DNA of 64,000 bases from NCBI RefSeq assembly GCF_014898055.3, contig NW_023601543.1, positions 13,105,314 through 13,169,313 on the forward strand. Reading direction: 5' to 3'. The stretch comes from Talpa occidentalis (taxonomy: Eukaryota > Chordata > Mammalia > Eulipotyphla > Talpidae). The notes under the pieces were generated by a model that saw nothing but the letters and a program-made list of their open reading frames with translations, was not told where the DNA came from and ran no database searches. Position numbers and translations under genes: made by a program. Of this stretch, positions 1 through 13,404 are shown piece by piece (the first letter of the stretch is position 1; each line of letters opens with the position of its first letter).

Positions 1-2244
1 TGTACTAGGTGAGCTCTTTCATGTGCTCACATAAAAGGAGGAACTTTTGCTGTTTTCCCTTTTTCATTGTCCTAAACAAGTACCCATTTCTTCAAAAAGT
101 TTTCCATTTCGTCATAAGATGAAATTTGCTTATATTTATGTTTTCTTTTTCAGGACCTGGAAAGGTACTGCTTTCAGTTTTTCTGTTCATTTTTGCCGCC
201 TTGAAGAACTACACCTTGATTTTGATTGTATAAAACTTTTTCCTATTTAATTAAGTGATGTTGCTAATGTCTGGGTATGTTTTGCTGTAGTCTCTAAGGA
301 TGCTGTTACATCAGCTCTGTTTTCGATCCCTTGAGAAACTCTTAACTTTTTTCCATCTAGGTCCTTTGCACACTGTCATGCTGAATTTATTTAAATGTTC
401 ACTTTGGTTAAAGTCCACCCACATACATCAAATAAATACCACACATTGCTCATTTATATTTTTTTTTTCATTTTTTAAAATGCTTATCAACCCACCTACC
501 CATATCTAATACCAGTTCTGTTTCATTATCTGGGATCTTGGGTTTGTTGACTGCCTACTTCATACCATGGATTTTCATATGATTTCCTACTGCTGAGAAA
601 CTGGAATGCTGAGGGTAAATATTTTCACCCAGGTTCAAATCCAGGTCTTTTGAGATTCTAAAACTCATTCAATACACCATAGAATAACTACCCTTTCTTC
701 ACTTTTCTGGGCCTTAAGTTTCTTCATCTGTGCAGTGAAAACAAATGGACTTAGAACCTACTAATTTCCAGACAGCAGGTTAGGCCTGCCCTGAAGTGGC
801 TCACAGAAATAGCTTCACAGCTCTGATAGAATGGACTTGTGGTGTAGACTTCTTTTTCAGTACTACTCTGAGAACCTGGTGATGCCTTCTGCTTGATGGA
901 GTTGAGAATCTGACCATAGAGGAATGAGTGGGGTTTCTGCCTTTTCAAGGAGGCATGTCCCATAATTCTATACTACCCTTAGAAGTAAACATTTAAAAAA
1001 CAAATTCATGTTGTAATCTTCTTTTCTGTAAACAGGTATATTAATTGTGGTCTTGAAATTGTAGTTTTCCAGACTGTTAAATTTCATGAGAACAGACCCA
1101 TTTCCGATGACTTGCACGTAGTATTTATTTGTAGAATGTGTGAAGGAAGAAATCAGATTTTGTAAATATACACACTCTTCTCTATACACAACTTACTATT
1201 CAGAGACTTTTTAAATGAGCAACTACTGATACACATGCCGCTATCTTTGTTATTTATATAATTTTCAGTTCAGCCAGTATGTTGTTTAGAACCTAGTTGT
1301 GCAAGGTACTATGCTGTGGGAGGTAATAACAAATATACCTATAGTTCTAGCTAAGTTTAATTCAACTTAGTGTTGTTCATGAACACAGTCATTGACTCGA
1401 GCATTCCAATAAAATGGTGGCAATGGAAGCCACATTCTATTTTGTGCAGGAGTGATTGACAGTGAGGAAAAGGAGGTATCAGATGAAGAATATTCTAGTC
1501 ATGAAGACTTCAGAACCCTAACTTGAGAGAGAGGAAGAGCTGAAGTGCAGAAGTCATACTTGTGAGAGAGACAGCTCAAAAGATAGATAATGAGAGGATG
1601 CCAGAGGAGCATGACCAAGGGATGAATGAGTTCCTAATGGTACTATGTTTTCGCCTATTCATTAGCAATCTTGTGGTCCTATACATATGTTTGTTTTTTA
1701 TATTAAAGGTATACAACATTGGACTTCTGAAATCATGTCATCTATCCACCATGTCACCTATCCTTTGGAAGTTTGTTTGAACATTTGAAAATAAAATGTA
1801 AACATGAGGGACTGTGGCTTATCCTTGACATCTAGTTATGTGAATCTGAATTATTCAGGAGATATATTTATGAAAGAGAAGTTATAGATTACTATCAATG
1901 CACATGTGATATCTGGATATGAACCATCTACCCAAAATGCTTTTGAGTTCTTTTACTTGCCTGAAGGACATAAGCTTTACTTCATCTTGCAGGGTTACGT
2001 GCAACTCTAGAATTCTCAGAATCCTTACGCTGTGATGAAAGAATCATACTTGATGTTTCACAAGCCTGATAACCCAAGTTGTGTTGTTTTGGTGGTTCCT
2101 GATATGAAACCTGCTTTGTTGCTTTAGGTTTGAAAGTTTTTACAGGAACAACTGTTTAATAATACATGCACTTGATAGTACTGTATTCACACTCTGGGGA
2201 TTTGTTTATGTATTTTTTGACCTTTCCTTTTTTTCTTCTTTTTT

Positions 2245-3195
2245 AAAATACTGTATCATTTTTCATTAAGGTAATATTGATTTATAACATTATGTATGTT
2301 TTAGGGGTACGAGATCATACCCCTTCAGATGTATGTTATCACCTACACCCATGACCGAGGTACCTAGAGTCCTCCACCAGAGTCCACTGGGCCTTCTCCC
2401 CACTTTGCTTCCTCCCCCCAAGTAGCCTCAATTCTCCAGTTATATTTCTAGGGTTTGTTTTGGTTTAGTTTTGTCTGTTCCTTTGTTTTGTTTCTTTATA
2501 TGCCACATATGAGTGAAATCATCCGGTATTTGTCTTTTTCCTTCTGACTTACTTTACTTAGCATAATCCCATCCAGTTCCATACATGTTGTGACAAATGG
2601 CAAGATTTCATCTTTCTTTTATAGCTAAGTGGTGTTGCATTGTGTATATATATCTGTCTCTGTGTGGCTGCCTAGTTCTTGACTGGGTTATTTGTTTTCT
2701 TATTGATGAGTTCTATGAGTTCTTAGTATATTTTGGATATTAGCCCCCTTGTCAGATGTATGATATACAAATATTTTCTTTCACTCATTAGGGTGTCTTT
2801 TTGATTGAGTGATAATTTCATTCATTGTGCAGAAAGTTTTCAGTGTGGTGTGCCTCATTTGTTTATTTTTGCTTTTGTTTCCTTCGCTATTAGAGTCCAG
2901 TCCCTTGGACATTCAAGAAAGCCATTGTTGTGGAGTGTTTTGCCTGCAGTTTTCTTCTATGTATTTTATGCTTGCTAGCCTTATATCTAAGTCTTTTATC
3001 CATTTTGAGCAAACTTTTGTGTATGGTGTGAGAGAAGGTCTAGCTTCATTTCTCTGCATGTGACTGCTCAGTTTTCCTAACACCATTTGTTGAAGAGACA
3101 TTCCGTTTTCTCTTGGTTCCTTTATTGTAGATTAACTGTCCATTTAAGTGTGGGATTATTTCTGGGCTCTCAATTCTATTCCATTGATATTTGTG
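2245..3195 (-). mobile_element. LINE-1 3' end (3' UTR plus C-terminal ORF2), antisense
   Basis: The complement strand carries the end of L1 ORF2 followed by an L1 3' UTR. Around 2913-3101 on the minus strand the decayed translation contains [20 protein letters not shown], the conserved ORF2 C-terminal region. The + strand at 2500-2640 shows the usual antisense 3' UTR signature (CATATGAGTGAAATCAT, CTTAGCATAATCCCATCCAG). The element is 5'-truncated and carries stops, so it is an inactive fossil. Boundaries are approximate. Confidence 0.85.
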
Positions 3196-4359
3196 GACAC
3201 TGGGAATTTAAACGCCATTTTATGTCACTGTGAGTTGAAGAAGTTTCTGAAAACCTTTATGATCTTTTCTAGGACTATACTTTTATTTCAAATAGAATCG
3301 AGGCATTTTGGCCTCCTTCATAGATAAATTGAATTATATGTGATGAAATGTAATCATGTTAGCCATTCAGTACTTGATGATATAATGTTAACCTTTATCT
3401 CCACATCATTATAAGGTATACCCACATGGTTTTGAATTGATGGACACGTGGTAATTACAGCATAGAATTTCATCAACTTTAATGGACATTCCATTGACCT
3501 CAGTATAAATGTAAATGCTTTAACTCAATATTTAAGTCATTACTCCTACCACTCCTCCTGCCTTTTTGTCTGGCCATTTAAACTGAGTTGATTTTTCAAA
3601 TGATCCTTAGTCATTGGTCTCTTCCTATCCGTGTATGTCAGGGCTTTAGACTTAGTGTGCAGACTTCCTTGCTGCTTTGACTTCAGCATTTTCTTTGGGT
3701 TTTATTTTCAAACCCTTGCTTTCTTTTCACATTCTTACTGAGATCTGTCCAAAAACTCTCATGTTATGATATCTTTTTTTTTTTTTTAATTTTGCCTTCT
3801 CTTCGGGACTTGCATTTGCATGCTTACAAGTTGGCAACAGGAAAAGGAGTTGTTGTGTTACAGCTTCATAGTTTTTTCATAATTTCTAAATCTTGGTTCA
3901 AGGTTTTCACTTTGATTTGGATAAGCGTTTTTGTTTTTTTTTTTCTATAGAGAATTTCTATTGTTGGGTAGGATTTACTATGCCCAAAGGCTTTTATGCT
4001 TCTCTTCTGCCAGCTGGATGCCAGATTTCTGGACCACATGTTCTCTTGAATGGGTGATTTTAAAATCAATGTGTCAAGTATTCTCTAACTTATTTGCCAG
4101 ACTTTCATGAGAAGATATATTCAAAAAATTATAAGCAATTCAGGATTCTCTGGCTTCCATGGATATGCAGTAATGAGCTTTCATGCTATAATTACTAGAA
4201 GCTGGAAATTGTTTGATTCATGTCCATGACTCTGTTATTGAGCATCTGAGAACTTTAAATATTGAAAAATTCACTACTACTCTTTGGTAATAAGTCTAGA
4301 ATTGAGATTTGTGACAGATTTTGGTTTCAACTTAAATGTTAACATTGTTCCTTGATATT

Positions 4360-4450
4360 ATCTACCTCATAGGTATTGGGGTGATTAAATGAGGTAATGG
4401 ATATGAAATGTCTAACAGCATCTGGCACAGAATAAGAGTTCCATTAAATG
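4360..4450 (+). repeat. MIR 3' fragment
   Basis: The stretch reads like the 3' half of MIR: GGGGTGATTAAATGAGGTAATG, then a CATCTGGCACAGAATAAG segment and CATTAAATGTTA, matching the known order GGATTAAATGAG - CCTGGCACATAGTAAG - CAATAAATGTT. The 5' part is absent or too diverged to see. Confidence 0.65.
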
Positions 4451-4611
4451 TTAACTAGTATTAGTATCTAAGAATATCAGTTATTTACTACCAAGATCAG
4501 TTTTAGAATACATCAAAAAATGGGCTCAACAAAGCACATTTACCCTCATTGTGTTTTAGTGGTATTTTCTGAGTAAAATCCCCATTACTCCCTTGATGAA
4601 AACAGATATAG

Positions 4612-4911
4612 GACCTCCCTGGTGGTGCAAGGGGTTAAGATGCAACCTGTGAAGCTATCTGCAGCCTCTGCAGCAAGTTTGATCCCCGGCCAGGGAGCTA
4701 CCCACATGGTGCAGCAGACCTCTCCTGACTCGCCTGCTGCTCCCCTTAGCAATGTATTTCAGTCAGTCTGCCTGTTCTGTTCCCCACTCTATCTCTGGTG
4801 AATCCTCTCACCCCCCGCACCTCTGGCCTGCACCCCAGTTCTTGCATGCATAAATAAATAAATCTTAAAAAATAAATAAAATAAAACCTGTTGTCATTAA
4901 AATAAAAAAAT
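4612..4911 (+). mobile_element. tRNA-derived SINE, type A
   Basis: The head begins GGACCTCCCTGGTGGTGCAAG and a B-box-like GTTTGATCCCCGGCC follows near 4676. The body has the family-specific GACCTCTCCTGACTCGCC, CTGCCTGTTCTGTTCCCC and GGTGAATCCTCTCACC blocks, and the tail is A-rich with AAATAAATAAATC. A 13-bp flanking duplication with one mismatch (AAAACAGATATAG at 4599-4611; AAAACTGATATAG at 4912-4924) marks retrotransposition. The tail region is unusually long (4850-4911). Confidence 0.85.
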
Positions 4912-6952
4912 AAAACTGATATAGACAATTTTTATGGGATAGTTTGTATCTGTGTTTATCCTGATGAGAGGAGAGCAGGAGACATGGGCTTTTAGAGATA
5001 AAAACTGGGAAAGAGAAGCCAAAAGCAAACATTTGGTTAACAGGAGAAATATGGCCAGATCATTTCAGTTTTGCCTAACAACAGACTGGCCAAGAGGATC
5101 AGATGGCTATAAGCAAGTAAGCTGAGTTAGATTCTAAAAGGCTTTAGAAAGTAGAAAAGATCAGGTAAAGAATGGTAAAAAAAAAAAAAATAAAGTTAAA
5201 AAAGGCAAAGTCCAAGAGTACAAAGTTTCCACAACCTACAGGAGAGAGGTAGTTGGGACAAAATCATGTGTGCCAAGAAGCTGGTAGTCTCGAACATTAA
5301 AAGAGGGCTGCATTGAAATTAGTGGAGGACACAGAACCACAACGGTCAATAAATATTCATAATCTCAGAGATAAGGGACTGCCTTTCCCAAGGGACCCAA
5401 AGAATATCCTTTTGGGTCAAGTAGTATAAAATGCCCCTGTACAGGAGTTTAGCTGCAGCATGGATACGCTTTGTCAATTAAAGAAATTAAATCAGGCAGG
5501 ATAATTGGGCAAAACTTTTGAGAACCTGTATACCCGTCGTGATCACATATTGCCAACATAACAGGTATGATGCAATCTGATCATGAGCTCTTCCTGTGTA
5601 TGGAAACAGTTCCAGGCACGTTAAGTAGATGAACCTTTCTGGGTCTCCCTTCAAAATCAAAGTAATCAATAATTTTGTTTGATAATTTTGTTGTGAACTC
5701 ATTATAGTGATTTGGGGTAATTTTATATTTTATGTGAACTTGATATTCCACACCCTCATTTGTAGAATCTGCAATCTGGATTCAAATTACACACCATACA
5801 GAAATAGGCACATAAGTTATTTCTTCATTTATTGAGGCAAGGCAGACTTGAAATTGATAGAGTTCACAGAATAGTTCTTAATGAAGGTGAGTATTACATT
5901 TCAGGGTTAAGGTGTTGCTTTCCATTCTCAACCTTCTTTCCAGCTCCCCTCTAATTTGGGCCTTTTGTAAGCTTTTCTTTGAGACTTGTTGAAATTGACC
6001 TTGAGAGCTAGAAGAGAATTATTCTATCTGGACTAGGAAGATGACTTTATAATGACTTCTTTAGTGTTAGCAAGGGCATTGCCTAGTTGTTCAAAATTCA
6101 ATTAAAAGATGTTAAAAAGCCAACCTATTTTACATTTCCTCAAAATTTTTCTTTAAAGAAAAGCCCATAATTTCTAATCAAGCATAAATCATTCTAAACT
6201 ATCAAGAGAAAAATGCAGCTCTTATTTTAGAGGTCTTGAAGGAAGGGTGCTCTCAGACCTGTGGGAAGATTGGGAAATGTAGAACTTAAGATTCTGTTCT
6301 GTCTGTGCTCCCAGGTCTTCATTCTTAACTCTACCAAAGCAGTCTCCTATCCAGTTCACTTAGGTAGTAAGTTTACCGACAGGTATGACTGTCGTAGTTG
6401 TGATATGAATGTGCAGTAATGCCTCCAGTACAAGTATCTACTGTCAAAGACGGTAGAACTCTTGTATACACTTGCCTGGAAAGTTAATTTGCCCAGAAAA
6501 CTCCCTTCAAGTCTAATAGAAGTTTTAGCATCCATGTATTAGACTATCGGGCCCTTGAAATTGGTGTACATCCAGGCTGCCCCTACATTTTCAGCCACAA
6601 AGCTTTTCTTTCTATTATTTCACCAGCTTTACAAGTGCTCTTAGTAAGAAATTTATGGACTGTAATGCTAGTTATGAATTCAGGTGAGGACACTTCCCAC
6701 TGGACTAGTAGATTATGATGAGCCCCTTTACACAGTTAAATTTCTCACAAACACATTTCTCACAAACCCATTTTCTTATGTGAATGACAAGTTTGACCAG
6801 AGAGCTATTTAGGCTGTTTTTAAGTATTTAAAGGATAAACATTTGTGACACCTTTTGATTATTTTGAAATTTGTGTGTATGTGTGTTGGTAAACAGTGAC
6901 TGTTCAATCAAATCAATTATCAGTGAGTAAATTGGCCTCCAAAATTCAGTTG

Positions 6953-7216
6953 AGGGCCTCCCTGGTGGCACAAGGGATTAAGCACCGCACTATAAAGCAA
7001 TCCACAGCTTCTGCAGCAAGTTTGATCCCCGGCCAGGGAGCAATCCACATGGCGCAGCAGACCTCTCCTGTCTCGCCCGCTGCTCCCCTCAGCAGTGGAT
7101 TTCATTCAGTCTGCCTGTTCTGTTCCCCACTCTGTCTCTGGTGAGCCCTCTCACCCCCCACACCTCTCACCTGTACCCCAGCTTTTGCATGCATAAATAA
7201 ATAAATCTTTTTAAAA
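6953..7216 (+). mobile_element. tRNA-derived SINE, type A
   Basis: Same family as the copy at 4612. The head is GGGCCTCCCTGGTGGCACAAG, the B-box is GTTTGATCCCCGGCC, the body contains GACCTCTCCTGTCTCGCCC and CCTGTTCTGTTCCCC, and the tail is CATGCATAAATAAATAAATC. An imperfect flanking duplication is visible (AAATTCAGTTGA-like on the left, AAATCAGTTCA on the right). Confidence 0.85.
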
Positions 7217-8304
7217 AATCAGTTCAATTCAATCCGTATGCACTTTGGGAAGAGCATGAACACGTTCAAACTACTGACATACTGGTTAAAGCCCTTAAGC
7301 AGGAATGTAGAGGATGCCATTATAGTGAAAACATCACTGTCTAAATTAAATTTCTGGCATGAGCTTGTTCTCCAACAAAATAACTGGAAAAGTTCTTGTT
7401 GACATTCCAACTACATATCTTAAAGGAATTTCCATTATAGAGATTAAGATTGAAAAACATCTCAGTCAATTCAGAAAATAAAAGAATACGGTTATATATC
7501 CTTAATGACTGAGGTCATTAATAAATGGGTAGCTTAGCAAAAAGGTAGACCAGAAATTGACTTTTTCATTCTGTTTCTCTATCTATTCTTTTTGCTGGCC
7601 TGACTTGAATCACTGCCTGTGCTGGCCTCATAGACTCTATGAGGTAGAGAGGAACAGTATGACCCTCATCCAATTTCCTTGCATCTTTTGTTCTTCAAGA
7701 ATATGTTGGTCTCATAAACTTTACTCTGATTGTGTATTGTGGGCTCCTTAAAGAAAACAATTTTTCAAGGGCAGATCTCTGTTAACGTATTACATTAAGA
7801 TAGCTAAATTTCTGCTGTCCTTACAATCCTTGAGAGAGGCTCCAATTTCTATAACAAGTATATAGTCCCAGAGTCACTGTCAAGGCCCTTAGAGCTACCA
7901 TATGTTATTTCTCTTCCTCAGAATAAACATAATTCATTAGGGCCCAGCTATATTTTCTCCTCTTTGAAAACTCTCTTAACTGCACTAGGCCAAAGTGACA
8001 TTATCTTTTCTGGATTCTCATCTCATTTTTGGTCAGTATTGCTGAATTTTTCTCTTAATTTTCTACATTGTTACTTTTTATCATAGTATGTTTTCTTCCT
8101 ACTCCAGCTCAAGGGATTTCTTACATGCAGATTTCCCATAAACATATCACACAACGCTTTACTGTGTTCATGTACAATAAATATTTACTAATTGATACTT
8201 TACCAAATGAATATTTTAAAGCTCTCCTTTGCTAGAATTTTAGGGAATGCTAGCAAATATTTCTTAATTGAATAAAATGAATGATAATATGTTTCTTTGT
8301 TTAT

Positions 8305-8452
8305 TCCACACTCGACCCTCATCTGTGACCAACCAGTTCAATGTTTGACTCTCAGGACAGGGATTTTATCTTATGCACCCCTGTATCTCCAGTACCTAAA
8401 TCAGTGAATACATCATATTAGATGCCCATTAAATATTTGTTCCATCAATCTT
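8305..8452 (+). repeat. L2 LINE 3' end
   Basis: The sequence follows the known L2 3' end: CAGGACAGGGATTTTATC, then CACCCCTGTATCTCCAGTACC, then GATGCCCATTAAATATTTGTT. It corresponds to the GGCAGGGACTTTGTCT - TATCCCCAGCACC - GCTCAATAAATATTTGTT order of the consensus as I know it. Diverged, hence old. Confidence 0.65.
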
Positions 8453-9514
8453 TAGCAAAATGAGCCAGCATATATAAAATGAAATCCATCTTGTGACTCA
8501 TTTTGTGTATCACTCATCTTATATTCTTGACCATCATGGGACTTGAATTGCCAAATATGTTAAGCTTCTCTTTAAGTTTAAATCCAGGCTTTGGTAAATG
8601 AAGATCTTTTAATGGCACTGGGACATCTGCTCCACCCACATAACCACTCAGTTAACCGCTGATGTTTAATAATTGTGTTTACAATCCAGGTTTTAAGTAG
8701 TTTTATATGAAATTGGATTTGTTTAAAAAATTATGGTATTTATTAGCAAGTTCTCATAGTTTCATGTTCCTTAAAAATAGAAGGGACTTTTAGAAAATGA
8801 TAAACTCCTTGGCAAAACCAGTTGCATGTGTTACTGAAGGGGAACCGCTTAGCAAATAAATCTTTCCAGCTCCCTGCTAAAGGGTCTTAGGCCTGGTGCA
8901 GTTAATTATCCAGTGCAATTGTAATGAACAAGTTTGCTCACTTAACAAATCTTTCTTTAGCAGACTAACGAAGTTACAAGGTCAGGCAGCCGGCCAAGTT
9001 GGTCTCTCTTCTCAAGGCCATCCCCAGATGTCTGTGTTTTTTTGCTTTTTCCCAGCCCCTTGTTTAGGAACTTTGCAACAAGTGATGTTATCAATGTAAG
9101 GATAGTTATGTATAAAAGAAATTATTTGTCTTTAAACAGGTGCTCAGACCTTACGGGGCTATCCAGGTCTGGGACCTCATGCATGAGTAGTAAAGCTTTT
9201 CCTGACCTCACCATTCCTGAAGTACCACTTGTGTACCACTTGTTCTTCCTCTGCCTGGGTAAAAAGTAGAATTTATTTCTACAACATTACTAAAGCTATG
9301 CTTGAAAGACACATTGTGGCACCTCTTTTTTTCCTTCCCATGATCATATGTATGAACTGAGGTGGGTCTTCTAATAGCTTTGTGAAATGGAACAAGTTGA
9401 CTTGCCTGCTTTTTGTAAGGGGAATGTTAAATTTGCTATACTGGCAATATTGTGGGAAAAAATGCAGTGAAGCTTTAAAAAATAGCTTAGTTATTTTTTA
9501 ATAAGCCACCACCA

Positions 9515-9736
9515 CCCTGGTGGCTTAGGATTTAACTTTCAGGGCTATTACTGCTGGGCCAGAGTTTGATCCCCGGCCAGGGACCTGACCCACTTATGGT
9601 GTGGCAGACCTCTCCTGTCTCGCCCGCTGCTCCCCTCAGCAGTGTATTTCATCAGTCTGCCTGTTCTGCTCCCCACTCTGTCTCTGGTGAATCCTCTCAC
9701 CCCTCACACCTCTGGCCTGTACCCCAGTTCGATGCA

Positions 9737-9782
<46 letters not shown>

Positions 9783-9784
9783 TA
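9515..9784 (+). mobile_element. tRNA-derived SINE, diverged head, with (AAT)n tail
   Basis: The body matches the same SINE family (GACCTCTCCTGTCTCGCCCGC, CTGCCTGTTCTGCTCCCC, GGTGAATCCTCTCACC). The head is damaged (CCTGGTGGCTTAGGATTTAAC), though a B-box-like GTTTGATCCCCGGCC survives near 9566. The usual AAATAAATAAATC tail has been replaced or expanded into about sixteen AAT triplets (9737-9784). Confidence 0.8.
9737..9784 (+). repeat. (AAT)n microsatellite in a SINE tail
   Basis: About sixteen uninterrupted AAT triplets directly follow the SINE 3' end (CCCCAGTTCGATGC). The array probably grew from the A-rich SINE tail and is likely length-variable. Confidence 0.95.
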
Positions 9785-11164
9785 GTGAAGAAGTTCTGCA
9801 TATTGGCAAAATATTATTTTTACAACCATTTTTATGGACAGAAAAGTCATTTTTCCAGAGGGTGGGCATGAAATCATGGCTTCCATTTGCAATGCTCAGC
9901 GTCTCTCAGGTGCCTGAAAAAAACGTCTCTTGGTGGACCACTCACCAAAACACATGTGAAAATACAATTTTAAGTAAATTTAAAAACTTGAAAGCTTTTA
10001 AGCCTTGTCGTCCTGCCAGTTCAAGCTGCATGTGGCAGGTGTGTCATATATTCGTAGAGCCAAAATAAATGACCACGAGAAATGCAGAGGTCATAGAAAT
10101 GTAAGGAAAGCATAAAATGGAAGAAAGAAAACATTGTTTTCATTGTTTATTCAGGAGGTTGATAAATGCATTTAAAGAAATGCCTCTTCAGATACTGCAT
10201 CAGGTGCCAAATAGTATCTTTCTGATCTCGTGGACCAGGCATTGGCAGTACTTCTCTGGTGTGTGCTGGCTTATGGTGGGAAAGCAAAAGAAAGCAAGAG
10301 ACCAGGAAAATGGAGGAAAAGTGGAGCAAAAGTATCTGCTGCCACTGTCTTGCAAACAACTCTGGAACAAGTTACTATTTCAATTGAATCAGTGGAAAAT
10401 ATTTCTTGCTTTTGTTTTACTGTGATGATAACTTCCATGAGAAACTTCCATGATAACTTCATGTATCCCTATATATAATCTACTTTTTTAAAAATATGCA
10501 CTTAATAATGAATCTAGTATGTTTGTGATTTTAAAGTAAAATGGTTTGATTTTCCTTGTGGTATGTCTTATCTAGAATTCTTATAGATAAGCACCAATTA
10601 AAAGTCAAACCAATTCTTATTTCCAAAGAAAAATACTTAGGGAATGTTTCATTCTATGGTTCAAAGTGAAATCTCCTCCGCCCCCATCCCCAGTTCAGTT
10701 TCATCATACTGGATGTTGGGCAAAAACATTCCAAAGATTAACCTGCAATCCAAAAATATTGACATCAATCATTTGTGTATCACATATTTTTAGTCTAAAC
10801 CAGGATAAGGTCTTCCTGCTATCAAAGGAGCAGGAATAGAACATTCTTTTTGAAAGCCGAATGTTCTATATGTCAAGAATTCCAGATATTAAAATGCATG
10901 TATCCCCATCTATAAATTGGGAACAATACTACCCATTCCAAGAGGAATCCAAAAAGTGTTAAGACATGGTGTCATTCCGAGGTATTCTTCGCAGTGACTG
11001 ATACGTATGCAATAGCATTTGACTTTTTGTTTGAGTGTTCCTAAGTCATAGTGCTTGATGTGTCCACTCGTGGCAAGTTAGAGGCCTCTGTTGAAGTCAG
11101 AATATTTACTGTCTGCTTTCAGCCCTTCATGGACCCTCAAAAGCATTTCACTTCTCTCTTCTTT

Positions 11165-11262
11165 AGGAAGTTTCACTAAGCAGGGACCTTAGCAGTCTTG
11201 ATCAGCATCTAGAAGAGTACCTGGTACTGAGTAGACACTGGGTATATGTTGGTCCAACACAA
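11165..11262 (+). repeat. L2 3' end fragment
   Basis: GCAGGGACCTTAGCAGTCTTG, then CATCTAGAAGAGTACCTGG, then GAGTAGACACTGGGTATATGTTGG follow the order of the L2 3' end (GGCAGGGAC, CAGCACCTAGCACAGTGCCTGG, TAGTAGGC). Diverged and short, so the assignment is moderate. Confidence 0.5.
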
Positions 11263-12455
11263 TTCAGGGATATTCTGAAGAGGGGGATACAACAGACTGG
11301 AACAAAATTTTGAGAAGGAATCTTAAGCATTACACAAACAATGCCTGGCTTTCCTTGTTCAACTTTCCAAAGAGAGATGAGAGAACAAAAGGGTCTCTAC
11401 TCTATTTCTCTTCCATAATCTAAGCATGGGAATTAGAGACAGAGGATCTTGCCTCAAGTTGTGGCTCTACCACTTAAGACTTTACAAGTTCAAAGACGTA
11501 ATTTAACCACGATGAGCTTCATTTCCTTCAATGGTATTTTTGGGTTATTCATGCTTTTGAGTATTTTTAGCACTCCAAAGATCAATGAAATAAAAGCACA
11601 TGTGAACCGCAAGAACAAATGTGCTAGGAAATGGTAGTTTTCATGTCCTACATTAGAAGACTATAAATCATAAAAAAATTACATTGATATTACTCAAGTC
11701 TGAGGATGCAAAATGTAAAGCTGTATTGTCACCAAAACAAAGCTGATCTTAAACATACAGGGATGAGTGTACCCCTCTCTATTTTTATGCACAGTCAGAT
11801 GAGCAGAGCTCTGCGTGAGAACTGCTCTCCATCCTCTGCCCGGCCCCTTTTAAGTTGTTGTACCTAGCTTCTCCTGAGCCAGCCCCCGAAATAGTTCCAG
11901 TCTGAAGGAGGACATGTGCTGGCTAGAACTGTCTTTGAGGAATTGGCCAGGGTCCCATCAGAGGTTATGGGCCAATTTTAAAAAGGGAAATTTCTTCTCC
12001 CACTCTTGATTTAACGCATGGCTAGCGTCCAATTAATGCTTGCATTTTTCGTTGTGAAAGTTCAAAATTCAGATCTATTATTTTGGTCTGTTTTTATACT
12101 TGATGGAGCGCTGTAGAACAATCTTTCTACATACCCTCATTGTTTCTGTTCTGAGAAAATCATGTAAATATATCTATGCTAATTTTCTCTCAGATATGCT
12201 CAGGCAGCCTACACAATTTAGTTGTAGGATTAAATTTGAATATATCTTTAAATTTAACTTGCAGAACATACTCTTTGATAGTACTTTCCATAATACACAA
12301 AGTTGGTTACAGTATGGAAACGAATTTACTCATGAAATTCAACTTAGTGGTGCTGATCAAAAGAATTTGTGCCTACGGAGAATCTAAGAGAAAGATCAGC
12401 TAGGGTTAGTCAATTCCATCAATCTTTTGGATTTTTTAAAAAAACATGTCTCTTT

Positions 12456-13400
12456 TAAAATAGGTAACAACTTTATTGACATATAATTCACATACTAACC
12501 AATTCATACGGCTAAAGTGTATAATTTAGGGAGTGGGTTTCAGTATAATCAAAAATATACAACTATCATCACTATCTAATACCGGAATATTTTTCTCATC
12601 CCCAGAAGAGACCCTGGACCCATTAAGCAGTTATTCCACCTTCTCCCCTCCCCCAGGCCCTCAAAAGCACTCATTTAATTGCTGACTTTATAGGTTTGCC
12701 GACTCTATGTTTTATGTAAATGGAATCATACAACATATGGCCTTTTGCAACCGGCTTCTTCCACTCAGCATGGTCTTTTGGGGTTTGTTTTGTGGCAGGT
12801 GGATCAGTGCTTCGTTTCTTTCTTTTTAATTGAACTTTTTATTTTCTTACATTGTTGTTCATTTTGGTACACTATTTGAGTCCTCCCCTCTGTTGTAGGC
12901 CCCATAAATCTCCCACCACCGCATCACCCGTGAACCATCACCCTAGTCCCTTGTGCTCTGCCCTCCTGTTTTGACCCCTGTCCCTCCCCCTCCTCTGCTG
13001 TACGCTCAGATCAAAACTTGCAGTACTTCATTCCTTTAAGAGGTGGACTAAATTCCATTGGGTGGCTGTCTGGATTTGTGAGTCTACCTGAGTGCTGATG
13101 GGCACGTCAGTTGTTTCACCTCTCATCTGACATGAAGAGTGCTGCCATGACTATGAATGGACACCTATCTCCTGGAGACCTGCTCTCAGCTCTTTGGGGT
13201 ATATACCTGGACCTAGAAGTGCTAGGTCATGTGGCAACTGCTTAACATTTTGAGGAACTGTCAAACTGTTTCCACAGCTTCTGCCCTATTTTACATGCCC
13301 GCCAACACCGTAGGACAGTTGCTATCTCTTCAATTGTTCTATTTTGTTAACAACCATCATAGCACTCTGGTTTTGATTTGTGTTTCCCCCACCAGGCTTT
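12456..13400 (-). mobile_element. Old LINE-1 3' UTR, antisense, split by a nested insert
   Basis: The + strand shows the familiar antisense L1 3' UTR: ACTTTATTGACATATAATTCACATA at the left, the TGGAATCATACAACATATGG block near 12720, and CATTTTGAGGAACTGTCAAACTG near 13250. It is interrupted between 12822 and 13020 by about 200 bp of other L1-like sequence. That insert is flanked by similar 17-mers (12805-12821 CAGTGCTTCGTTTCTTT; 13021-13037 CAGTACTTCATTCCTTT), which suggests a nested insertion with a decayed target-site duplication. Confidence 0.75.
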
Positions 13401-13404
13401 TTTT

